From AV40 sp035948375 (GTDB taxonomy: Bacteria; Verrucomicrobiota; Verrucomicrobiia; Chthoniobacterales; UBA10450), in the NCBI GenBank assembly GCA_035948375.1, contig DASZJH010000092.1:7978-71977 (forward strand): DNA of 64,000 bases. Direction: 5' to 3'. The notes below the pieces were generated by a model. It searched no databases and was not told where the DNA came from. It saw only the letters and a program-made list of their open reading frames with translations. Shown one piece after another: positions 9,153-17,817 of the stretch; position 1 is the stretch's first letter, and each line of letters begins with the position of its first letter. The translations under genes and the position numbers were made by a program.

Positions 9153-10151
9153 GTGAAAAAAGAATATCATATTGCAATCGCTGGCGCGACTGGCGCCGTC
9201 GGGGCCGAGCTGTTGCGTGTGCTGGAGCGCAGAAATTTTCCGGTCGCGAGAATTCGCGCACTGGCGTCACGGAAGTCTGTAGGGAAAAAAGTTTCGTTTC
9301 GAAACCAATCCGTCCCTGTCGAAGAGCTCAGCGCCAATTCGTTTGATAAAATCGACATCGCGTTCTTCAGCGCCGGCGGAGATAGATCGCGAAAGTTCGT
9401 ACCGATCGCGCAAAAGGCTGGCGCGATCGTGATCGACAATTCATCGGTCTTTCGAATGAACCCCGACGTGCCACTGGTGATCCCCGAAATAAACGGCCAG
9501 GATGTGAAACAGCATCGCGGTGTCATCGCCAATCCGAACTGCACCACCGCGGTCGCGCTGATGGCGATTTATCCTTTGCACCGGGCATTCGGAGTTCGTC
9601 GCGTGTTCGCAGCGAGTTACCAGGCTGTTTCTGGCAGCGGCGCGCGCGCGATTGCTGAATTGAAAGAACAGGTGCAGGCAGCCGCCGCAGATCGACAGTC
9701 GTCGCCGCAAGTTTATCCACACCCGATCGCGTTCAATGTGTTGCCGCATGTCGATGTTTTCCTGGAGGATGGCTACACCAAGGAAGAAATGAAAATGCAG
9801 AACGAGGGGCGCAAGATCATGCACCTGCCCGAATTCCGCGCGTCGGTCACTTGCGTGCGAGTGCCGGTTTATCGCGCTCATTCGGTCGCGCTCAGCGCGG
9901 AATTTGAAAAACCAGTTTCAGTAGATCAAGCGCGTGAAGTTTTGGCCAAGGCTCCCGGTCTCGAATTGGTCGATGAGCCGCACAATAACCGCTATCCCAT
10001 GCCGCTCGATGTCGCCGGCAAAGACAATTGCCAGGTCGGGCGCGTTCGGCTCGATTGCGCGTTTGAAAACGGTCTCGCCTTTTGGGTTTCAGGCGATCAA
10101 CTACTCAAAGGCGCGGCGTTAAACGCTGTCCAGATTGCCGAGCTTCTCTGA
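9153..10151 (+). CDS. asd: Aspartate-semialdehyde dehydrogenase
   Basis: NADPH-dependent reduction of aspartyl phosphate to aspartate semialdehyde, the branch point to lysine/diaminopimelate, threonine and methionine. The start is GTG at 9153 (MKKEYHIAIAGATGAVGAE); the frame opens 60 bases further upstream, but that stretch lies inside the divergent transpeptidase gene and lacks family character. Visible motifs are the nucleotide-binding AGATGAVGAELL, the catalytic Cys in ANPNCTTAVALMAIYPLH, and SYQAVSGSGARAI. The 332 residues match the usual length. Its product feeds peptidoglycan synthesis, a loose functional link with the adjacent L,D-transpeptidase. Confidence 0.95.
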   Translation: MKKEYHIAIAGATGAVGAELLRVLERRNFPVARIRALASRKSVGKKVSFRNQSVPVEELSANSFDKIDIAFFSAGGDRSRKFVPIAQKAGAIVIDNSSVFRMNPDVPLVIPEINGQDVKQHRGVIANPNCTTAVALMAIYPLHRAFGVRRVFAASYQAVSGSGARAIAELKEQVQAAAADRQSSPQVYPHPIAFNVLPHVDVFLEDGYTKEEMKMQNEGRKIMHLPEFRASVTCVRVPVYRAHSVALSAEFEKPVSVDQAREVLAKAPGLELVDEPHNNRYPMPLDVAGKDNCQVGRVRLDCAFENGLAFWVSGDQLLKGAALNAVQIAELL

Positions 10152-10182
10152 TTTCATAGTCGCCTTGACGCTTGTCGATGCC

Positions 10183-10213
10183 TGCCCGCCGTAGCCTTTA
10201 ACGGAGGCGGGTA
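10183..10213. repeat. GTAGCC-type palindromic intergenic element
   Basis: TGCCCGCC (10183-10190) and GGCGGGTA (10206-10213) form a near-perfect inverted repeat around GTAGCCTTTAACGGA. The 15-mer GCCGTAGCCTTTAAC (10188-10202) recurs exactly at 17786-17800, again at the 3' end of a plus-strand gene. It is probably a member of a dispersed repeat family. Confidence 0.6.
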
Positions 10214-10222
10214 CACAAGACA

Positions 10223-10241
10223 GCCCCGGACTTGCCGGGGC
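10223..10241. terminator. G/C-rich hairpin between convergent genes
   Basis: GCCCCGG (10223-10229) and CCGGGGC (10235-10241) form a perfect seven-base stem with a five-base loop between the ends of asd and the DUF6600 gene. There is no T-tract, so terminator activity is plausible from position but not certain. Confidence 0.45.
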
Positions 10242-10256
10242 CGTTCGTGAACTAAC

Positions 10257-11933
10257 TTATCGAGGAGTCGGAGCAGGCGACTCGCCGCTTTCCTTTTTGC
10301 CCTGGTGTTTACGTTCGCCGCCCTGTTGTCCTGCGCCGGTCGGTTCTGCGCCTGCGGGTGCCGTCACGGATTCAGCTTGGTGCTTTCCGCGCGCTTCGCT
10401 GGCGGCGGATCCACCTTGCGGCTCTGAACTCATTGTTGAGCCAGATTGACCAGAAGGTGACGTTCCCGGCTGTTGTTGCTCGAGCTTCTTATGTTTGCCG
10501 CCGCGCGGCTCATTTGAACTTTCCGGACTCGAAGCGTTGCCAGCCGGCGGCTGCACGTTCTGTTGCTCAAGACCTTTGCGTTCACGTTTGCCTTCCGGCG
10601 CAGTCATTCCCCGAGGACCAGCCGTGGGACCAGTAGTTGGTGGTGTGCCCCCAAATTGCTCGCTGCGTTTGCCCTTGCCGCCCTTGCCTGGTTTTCCGGT
10701 CTCGGTTGTACCCGGCGACATTTCTGTTCCGGCGCCGGTGCCCGGCGAAGTCATCGCATTTGGCTGACCTTGTTCAGCGCGTTTGTTCTTTTTCTTCTTT
10801 CCCCCTTCCGGAACTACGGGAGTGGTTCCCGGCGAAGTTGCTGCGCCGGGGCTGGTGGTTTGCATTTCCTCAGCGGCCTTAATCTTGTTCTTAGCCTTAC
10901 CTTTTCCCTTTTCAAACGGAGAGACGGACGTTCCGGGCGCGGGCGATTGGCCCGGCGACACTGAAGCATTTGCTCTAGCGGAGTCTTTTGCTGTGCCGGC
11001 GCCGATCGTCGGAGGCGGAACGTTTTTCAAGTCCTGTGTCTTGATCTTCTCCTTCAGTTGAGTCTGCGCATTGGCGTCTCCTACCTCCGACCAGCCTTTC
11101 TCGACCTTCGGTTGTGCCACTCTCGTTTTCACCGTTGGCGGAGCGATCTCTTTCGCCGGCTTACTGAGTCTTGTCGGAGCAGCGACGACGAGTGCATTGC
11201 CCTGCACTTTCGTCAGGCCACCGGACTTTGCGGCAGCGGAAACATCGACATTCGTTTGCCGTTCGAGTTTCAGTTTTTGAATCGGACGACTGGAATATTG
11301 ATTAACCACGTTGATGTCGGGCCCGTAGTTGTAAACGGTTTTGTTTTTGTAGGTAATGTTGGTCACGTTGACCGTTTGAGTGACGTAGATCACGTTCTGT
11401 TGGTACGGAACCAGCCGGGTTCGAAGCACCGGCTCGCCGATATAGCGCACGTCGCAGAAATTGTAATACGCGGGACCGATGTCGAACTCGACATCGAGGT
11501 GACCCGTCAGCGGCCGACTTTCGTAAACGTTTTCGGTTTCAGGAGGTAGCGGCGCCCAGCCTATGTAGTTGCCGCCCGTACGCCATGATACCCAGGCCGG
11601 GCCCCATTCGTAACCGGGCTTCCAAACCCACCCGTAATCACCTAATTTGACCCAACGGCCATAGTGATACGTGGCCCAGCCCCAATCCTCATAGGAAATC
11701 CACGTCCAGCCGTCGTCGGTATAGGCCCAATAACCGTCCGCGTACGGTCGCCATGACGAATCGCTTGCCGCAACGTCGGGCTGCCAGCAATAGCCGTAAT
11801 TGCCCACTTCGATCCAGCTGCCGCCGTTCAAGTTGTTATAGAAAAAATCGACCGAAATCTCCTGACTCCTTGCTTGAGACACGAAGGAAAGCAGGAGAGC
11901 CGTCATCGCAAAAACCGAAAGTAATCTTTTCAT
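10257..11933 (-). CDS. Exported DUF6600-type protein with basic/Pro-Ser-Gly repeats
   Basis: A 558-residue secreted protein of unknown function. Residues 1-23 are a signal peptide (cleavage near SQARSQ-E). Residues 30-140 are extremely Trp/Tyr/Gly-rich with recurrent W-x-Y-x-x-x-G-x-W units (for example SWRPYADGYWAYTDDGWTW, then YHYGRWVKLGDYGWVWKPGY), the DUF6600 pattern. Residues 150-300 are a Val/Asn/Lys region. From about residue 320 the chain is low complexity: lysine/arginine clusters ending in EQ or EE (KKKNKRAEQ, GKGKRSEQ, RERKGLEQQ, KHKKLEQQQ) alternate with Pro/Ser/Thr/Gly stretches carrying SPG motifs. Such proteins are probably surface or wall associated; binding to an acidic polymer is only a guess. 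Confidence 0.85.
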   Translation of the reverse strand: MKRLLSVFAMTALLLSFVSQARSQEISVDFFYNNLNGGSWIEVGNYGYCWQPDVAASDSSWRPYADGYWAYTDDGWTWISYEDWGWATYHYGRWVKLGDYGWVWKPGYEWGPAWVSWRTGGNYIGWAPLPPETENVYESRPLTGHLDVEFDIGPAYYNFCDVRYIGEPVLRTRLVPYQQNVIYVTQTVNVTNITYKNKTVYNYGPDINVVNQYSSRPIQKLKLERQTNVDVSAAAKSGGLTKVQGNALVVAAPTRLSKPAKEIAPPTVKTRVAQPKVEKGWSEVGDANAQTQLKEKIKTQDLKNVPPPTIGAGTAKDSARANASVSPGQSPAPGTSVSPFEKGKGKAKNKIKAAEEMQTTSPGAATSPGTTPVVPEGGKKKKNKRAEQGQPNAMTSPGTGAGTEMSPGTTETGKPGKGGKGKRSEQFGGTPPTTGPTAGPRGMTAPEGKRERKGLEQQNVQPPAGNASSPESSNEPRGGKHKKLEQQQPGTSPSGQSGSTMSSEPQGGSAASEARGKHQAESVTAPAGAEPTGAGQQGGERKHQGKKESGESPAPTPR

Positions 11934-12039
11934 AAGTTAGGCGAGCTCGAGCGTTGGACTTGAGAGTGCGAGGGTTTATTCACACCGCCAATACGGTTCG
12001 CAAACCGCACGCCCCGAGTCCTTATCGCATTTGGCGCAA

Positions 12040-13536
12040 TCAGCGCGGGCGTAGAACCAAAAAGGAACGCGCTCGGTGCCGGCAAACCGAAAGCACCTGT
12101 GGCTGACTCGGGTCGAGCGAACCGACGACCTTGTTGTAATCCGCCACCGAAGTGACCGGTTGCTGATTCACTTGCTCGATGACGTCACCTTTTTGCAAAT
12201 CCGCAACGCCCGCGGCTGGATCGACATCCGTCACCACGACGCCGTGGACGCCATTCGGCAGGTCCAATTGACCGGCAAGTTGTGGAGTTAGGTCGCCGAC
12301 GTGAACTCCGGAAAGTCCAGTTGGTTCTTCGTTATCTTGGTCAGGAGCCGGCTGAAGAGGAGTTTGCCGCGGGACCACCTGACCGGTCCGGTATCCAGCC
12401 GGCTGTTCTTTTATTTGAGTCGAAACCGTCATTGCTTTCCCACCGCGAACAATTTCCAGATCCACTTTTTTGTTGAGGCCGGCTTGCGCAACCAGCTTCC
12501 GCAAATCGTCGAAATTCTTGACATCGTGGCCATCGAACTTGCGGATCATGTCGCCTTTTTGAAGGTGTGCATCTTCGGCTGGAGATCCGGGAACGATTTC
12601 ATCCACGACTACGCCGTCGCCCGATAACTGTGGCTGACCTGGTTGGGAGACGCGCATTTGCACTCCAAGATATCCGCGAATGATTCGCCCTTGTTTCAAT
12701 AAACTTTCCAGCGCTGTGCGCGCCATGTTTGAAGGAATTGCAAGTCCGACACCAGCCGAGGTGCCACTGGCGGATATGATGGCGGTGTTTATTCCTACGA
12801 CTTCGCCGCGGAGATTTATCAGTGGTCCGCCACTGTTGCCAGGGTTAATTGCAGCGTTGGTCTGCAACAATTCGCCAATATCACTCGTGCGACCTTTGTA
12901 GCTGATAATTCCATCCGTTACCGTCTCTTCGAAGCCAAACGGATTGCCGATCGCGAGAACAAAATCGCCCACCTGCACCGAGTCGGAATCGGCGAAAACA
13001 AGAGGCTTCACGCCTGGATTGTCGATCTTGAGCACGGCGAGATCCATTTGCGAGTCCGCTCCGATGAGCCGCGCTTTCTCCGTGCGCCCATCGCTCAATT
13101 GCACTTCAATCTCGTCTACCTGACTGACCACGTGATTGTTCGTGATAATGTGGCCCTCATTGGTCACGATCACGCCGGACCCGAGCGAATTTTGAACCAA
13201 GGCTTCATCCCGCCCGCGATACTGGCTTCTCGGATTTCCAAAGAAGAATTCGAATGGATCCATTCCGTTCTGCCGGCGAATTCCGATCTTCTTGGAAGTT
13301 TTCACAGCCACGACTGACGGAACCACGCTTCTAACCAATGCGCGCCGCTCCTGGTTCAGTGCGTCTAACGAAGCGACCTGCTTCGGATCGACATTGGACG
13401 ATTTAGCGAGCGTGTATTTTTCCGGAGTTCGCTCCAGAGTGCCCAACCCACCGCGCTTCAAACGGTAATCATAGAGCGCCGAGATCGCGAGGCTGAGAAG
13501 CGCTACAAATAGAAAAAATTTGAAGAGGTTTTTCAT
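12040..13536 (-). CDS. degP: Periplasmic serine protease, DegP/HtrA family
   Basis: Membrane-anchored or periplasmic quality-control protease. The start chosen is the ATG at 13534-13536, which shares one base with the recG stop (TGATG); the longer frame runs into recG. A signal anchor occupies residues 1-25 (NLFKFFLFVALLSLAISAL). The trypsin-like domain shows the triad: His in ITNNHVVS, Asp in DSQMDLAVLKID, Ser in NPGNSGGPLINLRGEV. Two PDZ domains follow (starting near GRIIRGYLGVQM and TGLSGVHVGDLTPQ). The C-terminus (QVLSVCRHRARSFLVLRPR) is basic but in frame with the final PDZ strand. The gene is the last in the recJ-recG-degP operon. Confidence 0.94.
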   Translation of the reverse strand: MKNLFKFFLFVALLSLAISALYDYRLKRGGLGTLERTPEKYTLAKSSNVDPKQVASLDALNQERRALVRSVVPSVVAVKTSKKIGIRRQNGMDPFEFFFGNPRSQYRGRDEALVQNSLGSGVIVTNEGHIITNNHVVSQVDEIEVQLSDGRTEKARLIGADSQMDLAVLKIDNPGVKPLVFADSDSVQVGDFVLAIGNPFGFEETVTDGIISYKGRTSDIGELLQTNAAINPGNSGGPLINLRGEVVGINTAIISASGTSAGVGLAIPSNMARTALESLLKQGRIIRGYLGVQMRVSQPGQPQLSGDGVVVDEIVPGSPAEDAHLQKGDMIRKFDGHDVKNFDDLRKLVAQAGLNKKVDLEIVRGGKAMTVSTQIKEQPAGYRTGQVVPRQTPLQPAPDQDNEEPTGLSGVHVGDLTPQLAGQLDLPNGVHGVVVTDVDPAAGVADLQKGDVIEQVNQQPVTSVADYNKVVGSLDPSQPQVLSVCRHRARSFLVLRPR

Positions 13537-15593
13537 CAGCTCACGTTCGAAAACGTTCGTCCCTGTTGTTCGACAATCAACTCCCTGAAACGTTGATTCT
13601 GCGGCCATTCCAGTCCCGGATCAGTCTCAAAGATCAGAATTGCCGCGACGCGGGCGCGCTGCATTAATTCCGAGTCGCGCCTGAGATTGCCAATTTTTAA
13701 GGCGGGGAGTCCGCTCTGCGCCGTACCCAGCAAATCGCCCGGACCACGCATTTCCCAATCGGCCTCGGCCACGGCAAAGCCGTCGGTGGTTTTCTCCAGC
13801 ACCGCTAACTTCTCCGCCGCTTCCGACGACACCTCCGAAGTAAGCAAAATGCAATACGATTTATGCTCGCCGCGACCGATCCGTCCTCGCAATTGATGGA
13901 GCTGGGCAAGTCCGAATCGCTCCGCGTTTTCAATCAACATGACGGTCGCGTTCGCAACATCGACACCAACCTCGATCACAGTCGTGCTTATCAGGACTTT
14001 CGTTTCGCCGCGGCGAAAGCGGTCCATGATTTCCTGCTTCTCCGGCCCCGGAATTCGACCGTGCAACAATTCGCAAGCGATCGGGTGCAACCGCTCACGC
14101 CAGCGCTCATACTCTGCCGCCGCCGCCTTCGCCTCCAGTTTTTCGCTTTCCTCGATGAGCGGATAGACGACGTAGACTTGTCGTCCTGCTTCCAGTTGCG
14201 CCCGCAAGAAACTCAACACTTCGCCGAGTTTCGCTGCATCTCGAACCGCGGTGACGATTTTGCCGCGATTGCGCGGCATTTCGTCCAACGTCGAAACATC
14301 GAGATCGCCATAGACGGTCATGGTGATTGTGCGCGGAATCGGCGTTGCCGTCATTACCAACACGTCCGGCGCCGGTTCACGACTGGCCAGGCGCGCGCGC
14401 TGGGCAACGCCGAACTTGTGTTGCTCGTCAATAACCACGAGTCCGAGATTCGAAAACGACACTTTTTCGTAAAGCAACGCGTGCGTGCCGATGATCACGT
14501 CGGCTTTTTCATCGCCTTCAACCAATGGCAGAAAACTTTCTTCCTGTCGTGCGGCAGTACGGATCGACAACTTCACTCCGAGCGGATCGAGCCAGCGCCG
14601 CAGCACGGCATAATGTTGCTCAGCCAAGATTTGGGTCGGCGCCATGAACGCTGCTTGATAACCCGCTTCGACTGCCAGCAGTGTCGCTGCGATTGCAACG
14701 ACGGTTTTTCCCGAGCCGACGTCGCCATGCAACAAACGATTCATCGGGAATTTCGACGCAAGATCATGCTTAATTTCCCCGATTACTTTTTTCTGCGCGC
14801 CAGTCAGCTCAAACGGCAGCGATCGCAAGAATTTCTCTATCAATTGCCCTCGCCCGCAGTGCGCACCGCCCAGCCGCACGTGCGAATCGTTCCGCCGGGA
14901 AGCAATCAGCATTTGCATCGCAAAAAATTCGGAGAGCACCAGATGCTCGCGGGCAGAATTGAGCGATTGCCAGCTCTCCGGAAAGTGAATCGCCCGGATT
15001 GCTTCGCCGCGATCTCCATTTTGCAATTTGTCTGGCAACAAAGGTTCGATCGGTTCGGTGTCCAGCTCCTGCAACAGCCGGTAAATGGTGCTGCGCAACA
15101 TGCGTTGCGACAGGCCTTCCGTCGCAGGATAAATCGGTGTGATTCCCCGTAAGTGGATCGATCGCTCCTCGTCGTTCTCGATCACTTCAAACTCGGGATG
15201 GTCCATGCAAATTCGCTGGCCGCGAAGCTTCGGCTTCCCAAAGACGACCAGCTGCTGCCCGGTGGCGATCATTTTTTGGATGTAGTGCAAATTGAACCAG
15301 CGACAGACTAGCGGCTGGCTCAGCGCGTTTGCGTTTGGCTCCTGTAACGTCGCCTCAAAGATCTTTTTCCAACCGCCAAATCGCCGGAGCGACGTTTTGA
15401 TGACCTCGCCGGACAAACAAATCGGCGTGTCGCTTTCCTCGCGCGGGAACCGCGGGAATTGATGTCGATCTTCGTGGCGCCGTGGAAAATGAGTCAGCAG
15501 ATCTTCCGCGGTTATGATGCCAAGCCGCCGCAACGCCAGGATTTTCGGGCGCGGAATCCAATCAAGTTCTTCGAGCGGCTGCGAGATTTCCAT
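13536..15593 (-). CDS. recG: ATP-dependent DNA helicase RecG
   Basis: Branch-migration helicase that reverses stalled forks and processes R-loops and Holliday junctions. The 685 residues have the N-terminal wedge domain, then a helicase core with Walker A LLHGDVGSGKTVVAIA, the DEQH box VVIDEQHKFGVAQR, motif III LVMTATPIPRT and motif VI QLHQLRGRIGRGEHKSYC. The ATG at 15591-15593 overlaps the recJ stop as TGATG; a TTG one codon upstream is also possible. The same one-base overlap joins it to degP downstream. Confidence 0.97.
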   Translation of the reverse strand: MEISQPLEELDWIPRPKILALRRLGIITAEDLLTHFPRRHEDRHQFPRFPREESDTPICLSGEVIKTSLRRFGGWKKIFEATLQEPNANALSQPLVCRWFNLHYIQKMIATGQQLVVFGKPKLRGQRICMDHPEFEVIENDEERSIHLRGITPIYPATEGLSQRMLRSTIYRLLQELDTEPIEPLLPDKLQNGDRGEAIRAIHFPESWQSLNSAREHLVLSEFFAMQMLIASRRNDSHVRLGGAHCGRGQLIEKFLRSLPFELTGAQKKVIGEIKHDLASKFPMNRLLHGDVGSGKTVVAIAATLLAVEAGYQAAFMAPTQILAEQHYAVLRRWLDPLGVKLSIRTAARQEESFLPLVEGDEKADVIIGTHALLYEKVSFSNLGLVVIDEQHKFGVAQRARLASREPAPDVLVMTATPIPRTITMTVYGDLDVSTLDEMPRNRGKIVTAVRDAAKLGEVLSFLRAQLEAGRQVYVVYPLIEESEKLEAKAAAAEYERWRERLHPIACELLHGRIPGPEKQEIMDRFRRGETKVLISTTVIEVGVDVANATVMLIENAERFGLAQLHQLRGRIGRGEHKSYCILLTSEVSSEAAEKLAVLEKTTDGFAVAEADWEMRGPGDLLGTAQSGLPALKIGNLRRDSELMQRARVAAILIFETDPGLEWPQNQRFRELIVEQQGRTFSNVS

Positions 15594-17293
15594 CAACTCA
15601 CCGGCGCAGATTCGCGCACTGCTTCCACTCGCATTTCCAAACGGGTCTCGCCCTCGTATTCATCAGGGCGGATGCGAAAAGCGACGTCCCACGGCTGCTG
15701 CGGCAGGGAATTTCCCCCTGCTCCGAAAAAGATGGCGCGGCGCTGATAATTCTGTTGTCGCAACACCAGAGCCAAATGGTCTTCGCCGACCACACGCGGC
15801 GCAACGACCGATTCAACTCCACGCGCAAAGAAGAACGGCTGCGGATTGCCGTTGCCAAACGGTTGCAGCATCTCGTGCCATCCGAGGAAATCGTAATTCA
15901 ATTCCGCAAAACTGATCTCGTGATCCAGCCGCAACCTCGGCTGCAAATCCTCATCCGACAAGAGCTCCCGTGCGATACCGCGGAATTGTTCCGCGAAAAC
16001 ATCGACATCCTTTTCCTGGATAGTCAGGCCGGCGGCCATTTCGTGTCCGCCGTACTTCTCAAGCTTTTCCGCGCAGCGATTCAGCGCCTGCACCAGGTTT
16101 AATCCTTCAATGCTGCGGCCGCTCCCTTTGCCGACTCCATTGTCGTCAAAACCAATGACGATCGCCGGGCGATGATATTTGTGCACGATCCGTGATGCGA
16201 CAATGCCCAATACACCGGCGTGCCAGCCGCGCGCCGACACAACAATTGCAGCGTCACCAGAAGAATCGAACTCTTTGGCAATCTTTTCCTCCGCTGCGGC
16301 GAAAATCTGTTTCTCGACCTCTTGCCGCTCCCGGTTTTGTTTGTCCAGAAACTCGGCCAGCTCGGTCGCGTCGCTTTCATTTTGCGTCAATAAGAGCCGG
16401 AGTGATTTTTCGGCGGTGCTCAAACGGCCGGCTGCATTTAATCTCGGACCGAGTCGATATCCGATGTGGTCCGTGAAGATCGGCCGTTTCACTCCACTGA
16501 CTGCGATTAACTTCTTCAAACCCGGTCGGCTCGATCGCGCGATCTCGATCGCGCCGCGCTGAACAAATGTGCGGTTCTCACCGCAAAGCGGAACGATGTC
16601 GGCAACAGTCGCAAGTGCGACCAGATCGAGTCGTGATTTCAGATCGAACTCGATAGGGCGCGCTTTGAGCAGAGCGTGACAGAGTTTGAAAACGATTCCT
16701 GCGGTGCACAAATAGTGAAACGCGGATGTTGGATCGATTTTCGGATTCACGATCGCGACACATTCCGGCAACGCGGACTTTGGCTCGTGATGATCCACCA
16801 CGATTACGTCCACGCCGCGCCCACGAAGATCGACAATCTCCGCGGCCGATGAGGTTCCGCAGTCGAGTGCGATGAGAAGCTGCGGACGATGCTGCTCGAC
16901 GCAACGCTCCACGCTTTCGCGGCTAAGCCCGTAGCCCTCTTCCATTCGCAATGGCAGAAACAAATCGGGCGCCGCGCCGTAAGCGCGCAACGTTTCCGTC
17001 AGCAACGCGAGAGAGGTAACTCCGTCGACATCGTAATCGCCGAACAAAACGATCCGCTCGCGTCGATCCAGCGCGGCGAAAATGCGGGCGACGGCGATTT
17101 CCATACCTGGGAGCAAGAAGGGATCGCTCAGGGTCTTAAGTTGCGGCCGCAGGAAAGTCTGAACCTGATCGCGATTTGTGAAACCTTTGCGCAAAAGCAA
17201 TCGGGCGACGCAGTCGCAGCCACAGACTTCGTTCCACGCGATCGTGGAGCCATTGAGCGGTTCGGGAGGGAGAATAATCCAGCGACTCTGCAC
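15593..17293 (-). CDS. recJ: Single-stranded-DNA-specific exonuclease RecJ
   Basis: 5'-3' exonuclease on single-stranded DNA acting in RecF-pathway recombination, mismatch and base-excision repair. The 566 residues carry the DHH-family motifs: FGDYDVDGVTS at 84-94, ALDCGTSS near 142, VVDHHEPK at 165-172 (motif III, DHH at 167-169), and the DHHA1 motif GKGSGRSIEGLNL with GGHEMAAGLTI further on. The start is GTG (17291-17293). It heads an operon with recG, combining two replication-repair enzymes, with the protease gene degP as third member. Confidence 0.96.
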   Translation of the reverse strand: MQSRWIILPPEPLNGSTIAWNEVCGCDCVARLLLRKGFTNRDQVQTFLRPQLKTLSDPFLLPGMEIAVARIFAALDRRERIVLFGDYDVDGVTSLALLTETLRAYGAAPDLFLPLRMEEGYGLSRESVERCVEQHRPQLLIALDCGTSSAAEIVDLRGRGVDVIVVDHHEPKSALPECVAIVNPKIDPTSAFHYLCTAGIVFKLCHALLKARPIEFDLKSRLDLVALATVADIVPLCGENRTFVQRGAIEIARSSRPGLKKLIAVSGVKRPIFTDHIGYRLGPRLNAAGRLSTAEKSLRLLLTQNESDATELAEFLDKQNRERQEVEKQIFAAAEEKIAKEFDSSGDAAIVVSARGWHAGVLGIVASRIVHKYHRPAIVIGFDDNGVGKGSGRSIEGLNLVQALNRCAEKLEKYGGHEMAAGLTIQEKDVDVFAEQFRGIARELLSDEDLQPRLRLDHEISFAELNYDFLGWHEMLQPFGNGNPQPFFFARGVESVVAPRVVGEDHLALVLRQQNYQRRAIFFGAGGNSLPQQPWDVAFRIRPDEYEGETRLEMRVEAVRESAPVS

Positions 17294-17387
17294 TGATCAT
17301 TTTAATCTGCCGGACATTTGCTGACAACTCGCGCAAACAAGTCTTTATCAGTTGACTAGTGGCGCTACACTCAAATAGACAAGACGC

Positions 17388-17792
17388 GTGAAAGTAATAG
17401 CCGGTTTGCTCTTGTGTTGCTCGTTCGCTTTGTCTGGATGCGCTCTTGGGAAAAAAATGTTGGAGCAGCCCAGCGGGCCGCCCCAGAAGGAGTCTCCCAA
17501 GCTCGAACGCAAAACCGAGGTATTCACCGGAAAAGTCGTCCTAGTGGATGGTGCATATCGACTCCAACTCTCAAAAGATCCGGACACGCTGTTGCGTCTG
17601 ACACGTGCGCGAAAGGAAAGCGAATTTGCCAAAGAGCAAATCAATTTGCGGAAGTATTACGAGAAAACAGTCTCGGTGAACGGCACGCTGCACGACGACT
17701 GGATTTTTGGAGCCGACATCGTCGGGCAATGGACGCCTCCGGGCGGCGATACCGGCCCGAACATGAACGCTCCAAAGGCGAGCAGGCCGTAG
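17388..17792 (+). CDS. Lipoprotein of unknown function
   Basis: A 134-residue protein starting at GTG (17388) with a clear lipoprotein signal: MKVIAGLLLCCSFALSG then Cys (LSGC lipobox). The mature part has a short beta-rich core, EVFTGKVVLVDGAYRLQLS, and KYYEKTVSVNGTLHDDWIFG, suggesting a small barrel of the OB type, but I cannot assign a family. The stop codon TAG lies inside a repeated 15-mer (17786-17800) also found after asd. It is convergent with mqnA, with 25 bases between the stops. Confidence 0.75.
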   Translation: MKVIAGLLLCCSFALSGCALGKKMLEQPSGPPQKESPKLERKTEVFTGKVVLVDGAYRLQLSKDPDTLLRLTRARKESEFAKEQINLRKYYEKTVSVNGTLHDDWIFGADIVGQWTPPGGDTGPNMNAPKASRP

Positions 17793-17800
17793 CCTTTAAC
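17786..17800. repeat. Second copy of 15-mer GCCGTAGCCTTTAAC
   Basis: Exact match to 10188-10202. The TAG in CCGTAGCC is the stop codon of the upstream lipoprotein gene, so the coding frame ends inside the repeat. The flanking inverted arms seen at the first copy are not preserved here. Confidence 0.6.
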
Positions 17801-17817
17801 CCTGAACGCGCCGTCGC

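Noticed and set aside
13863..15152. Open frame of 429 codons on the plus strand, opposite recG
   Set aside because: It lies wholly within the antisense of recG, has no family motifs and an Arg/His/Gln-rich composition typical of shadow frames in G/C-rich DNA.
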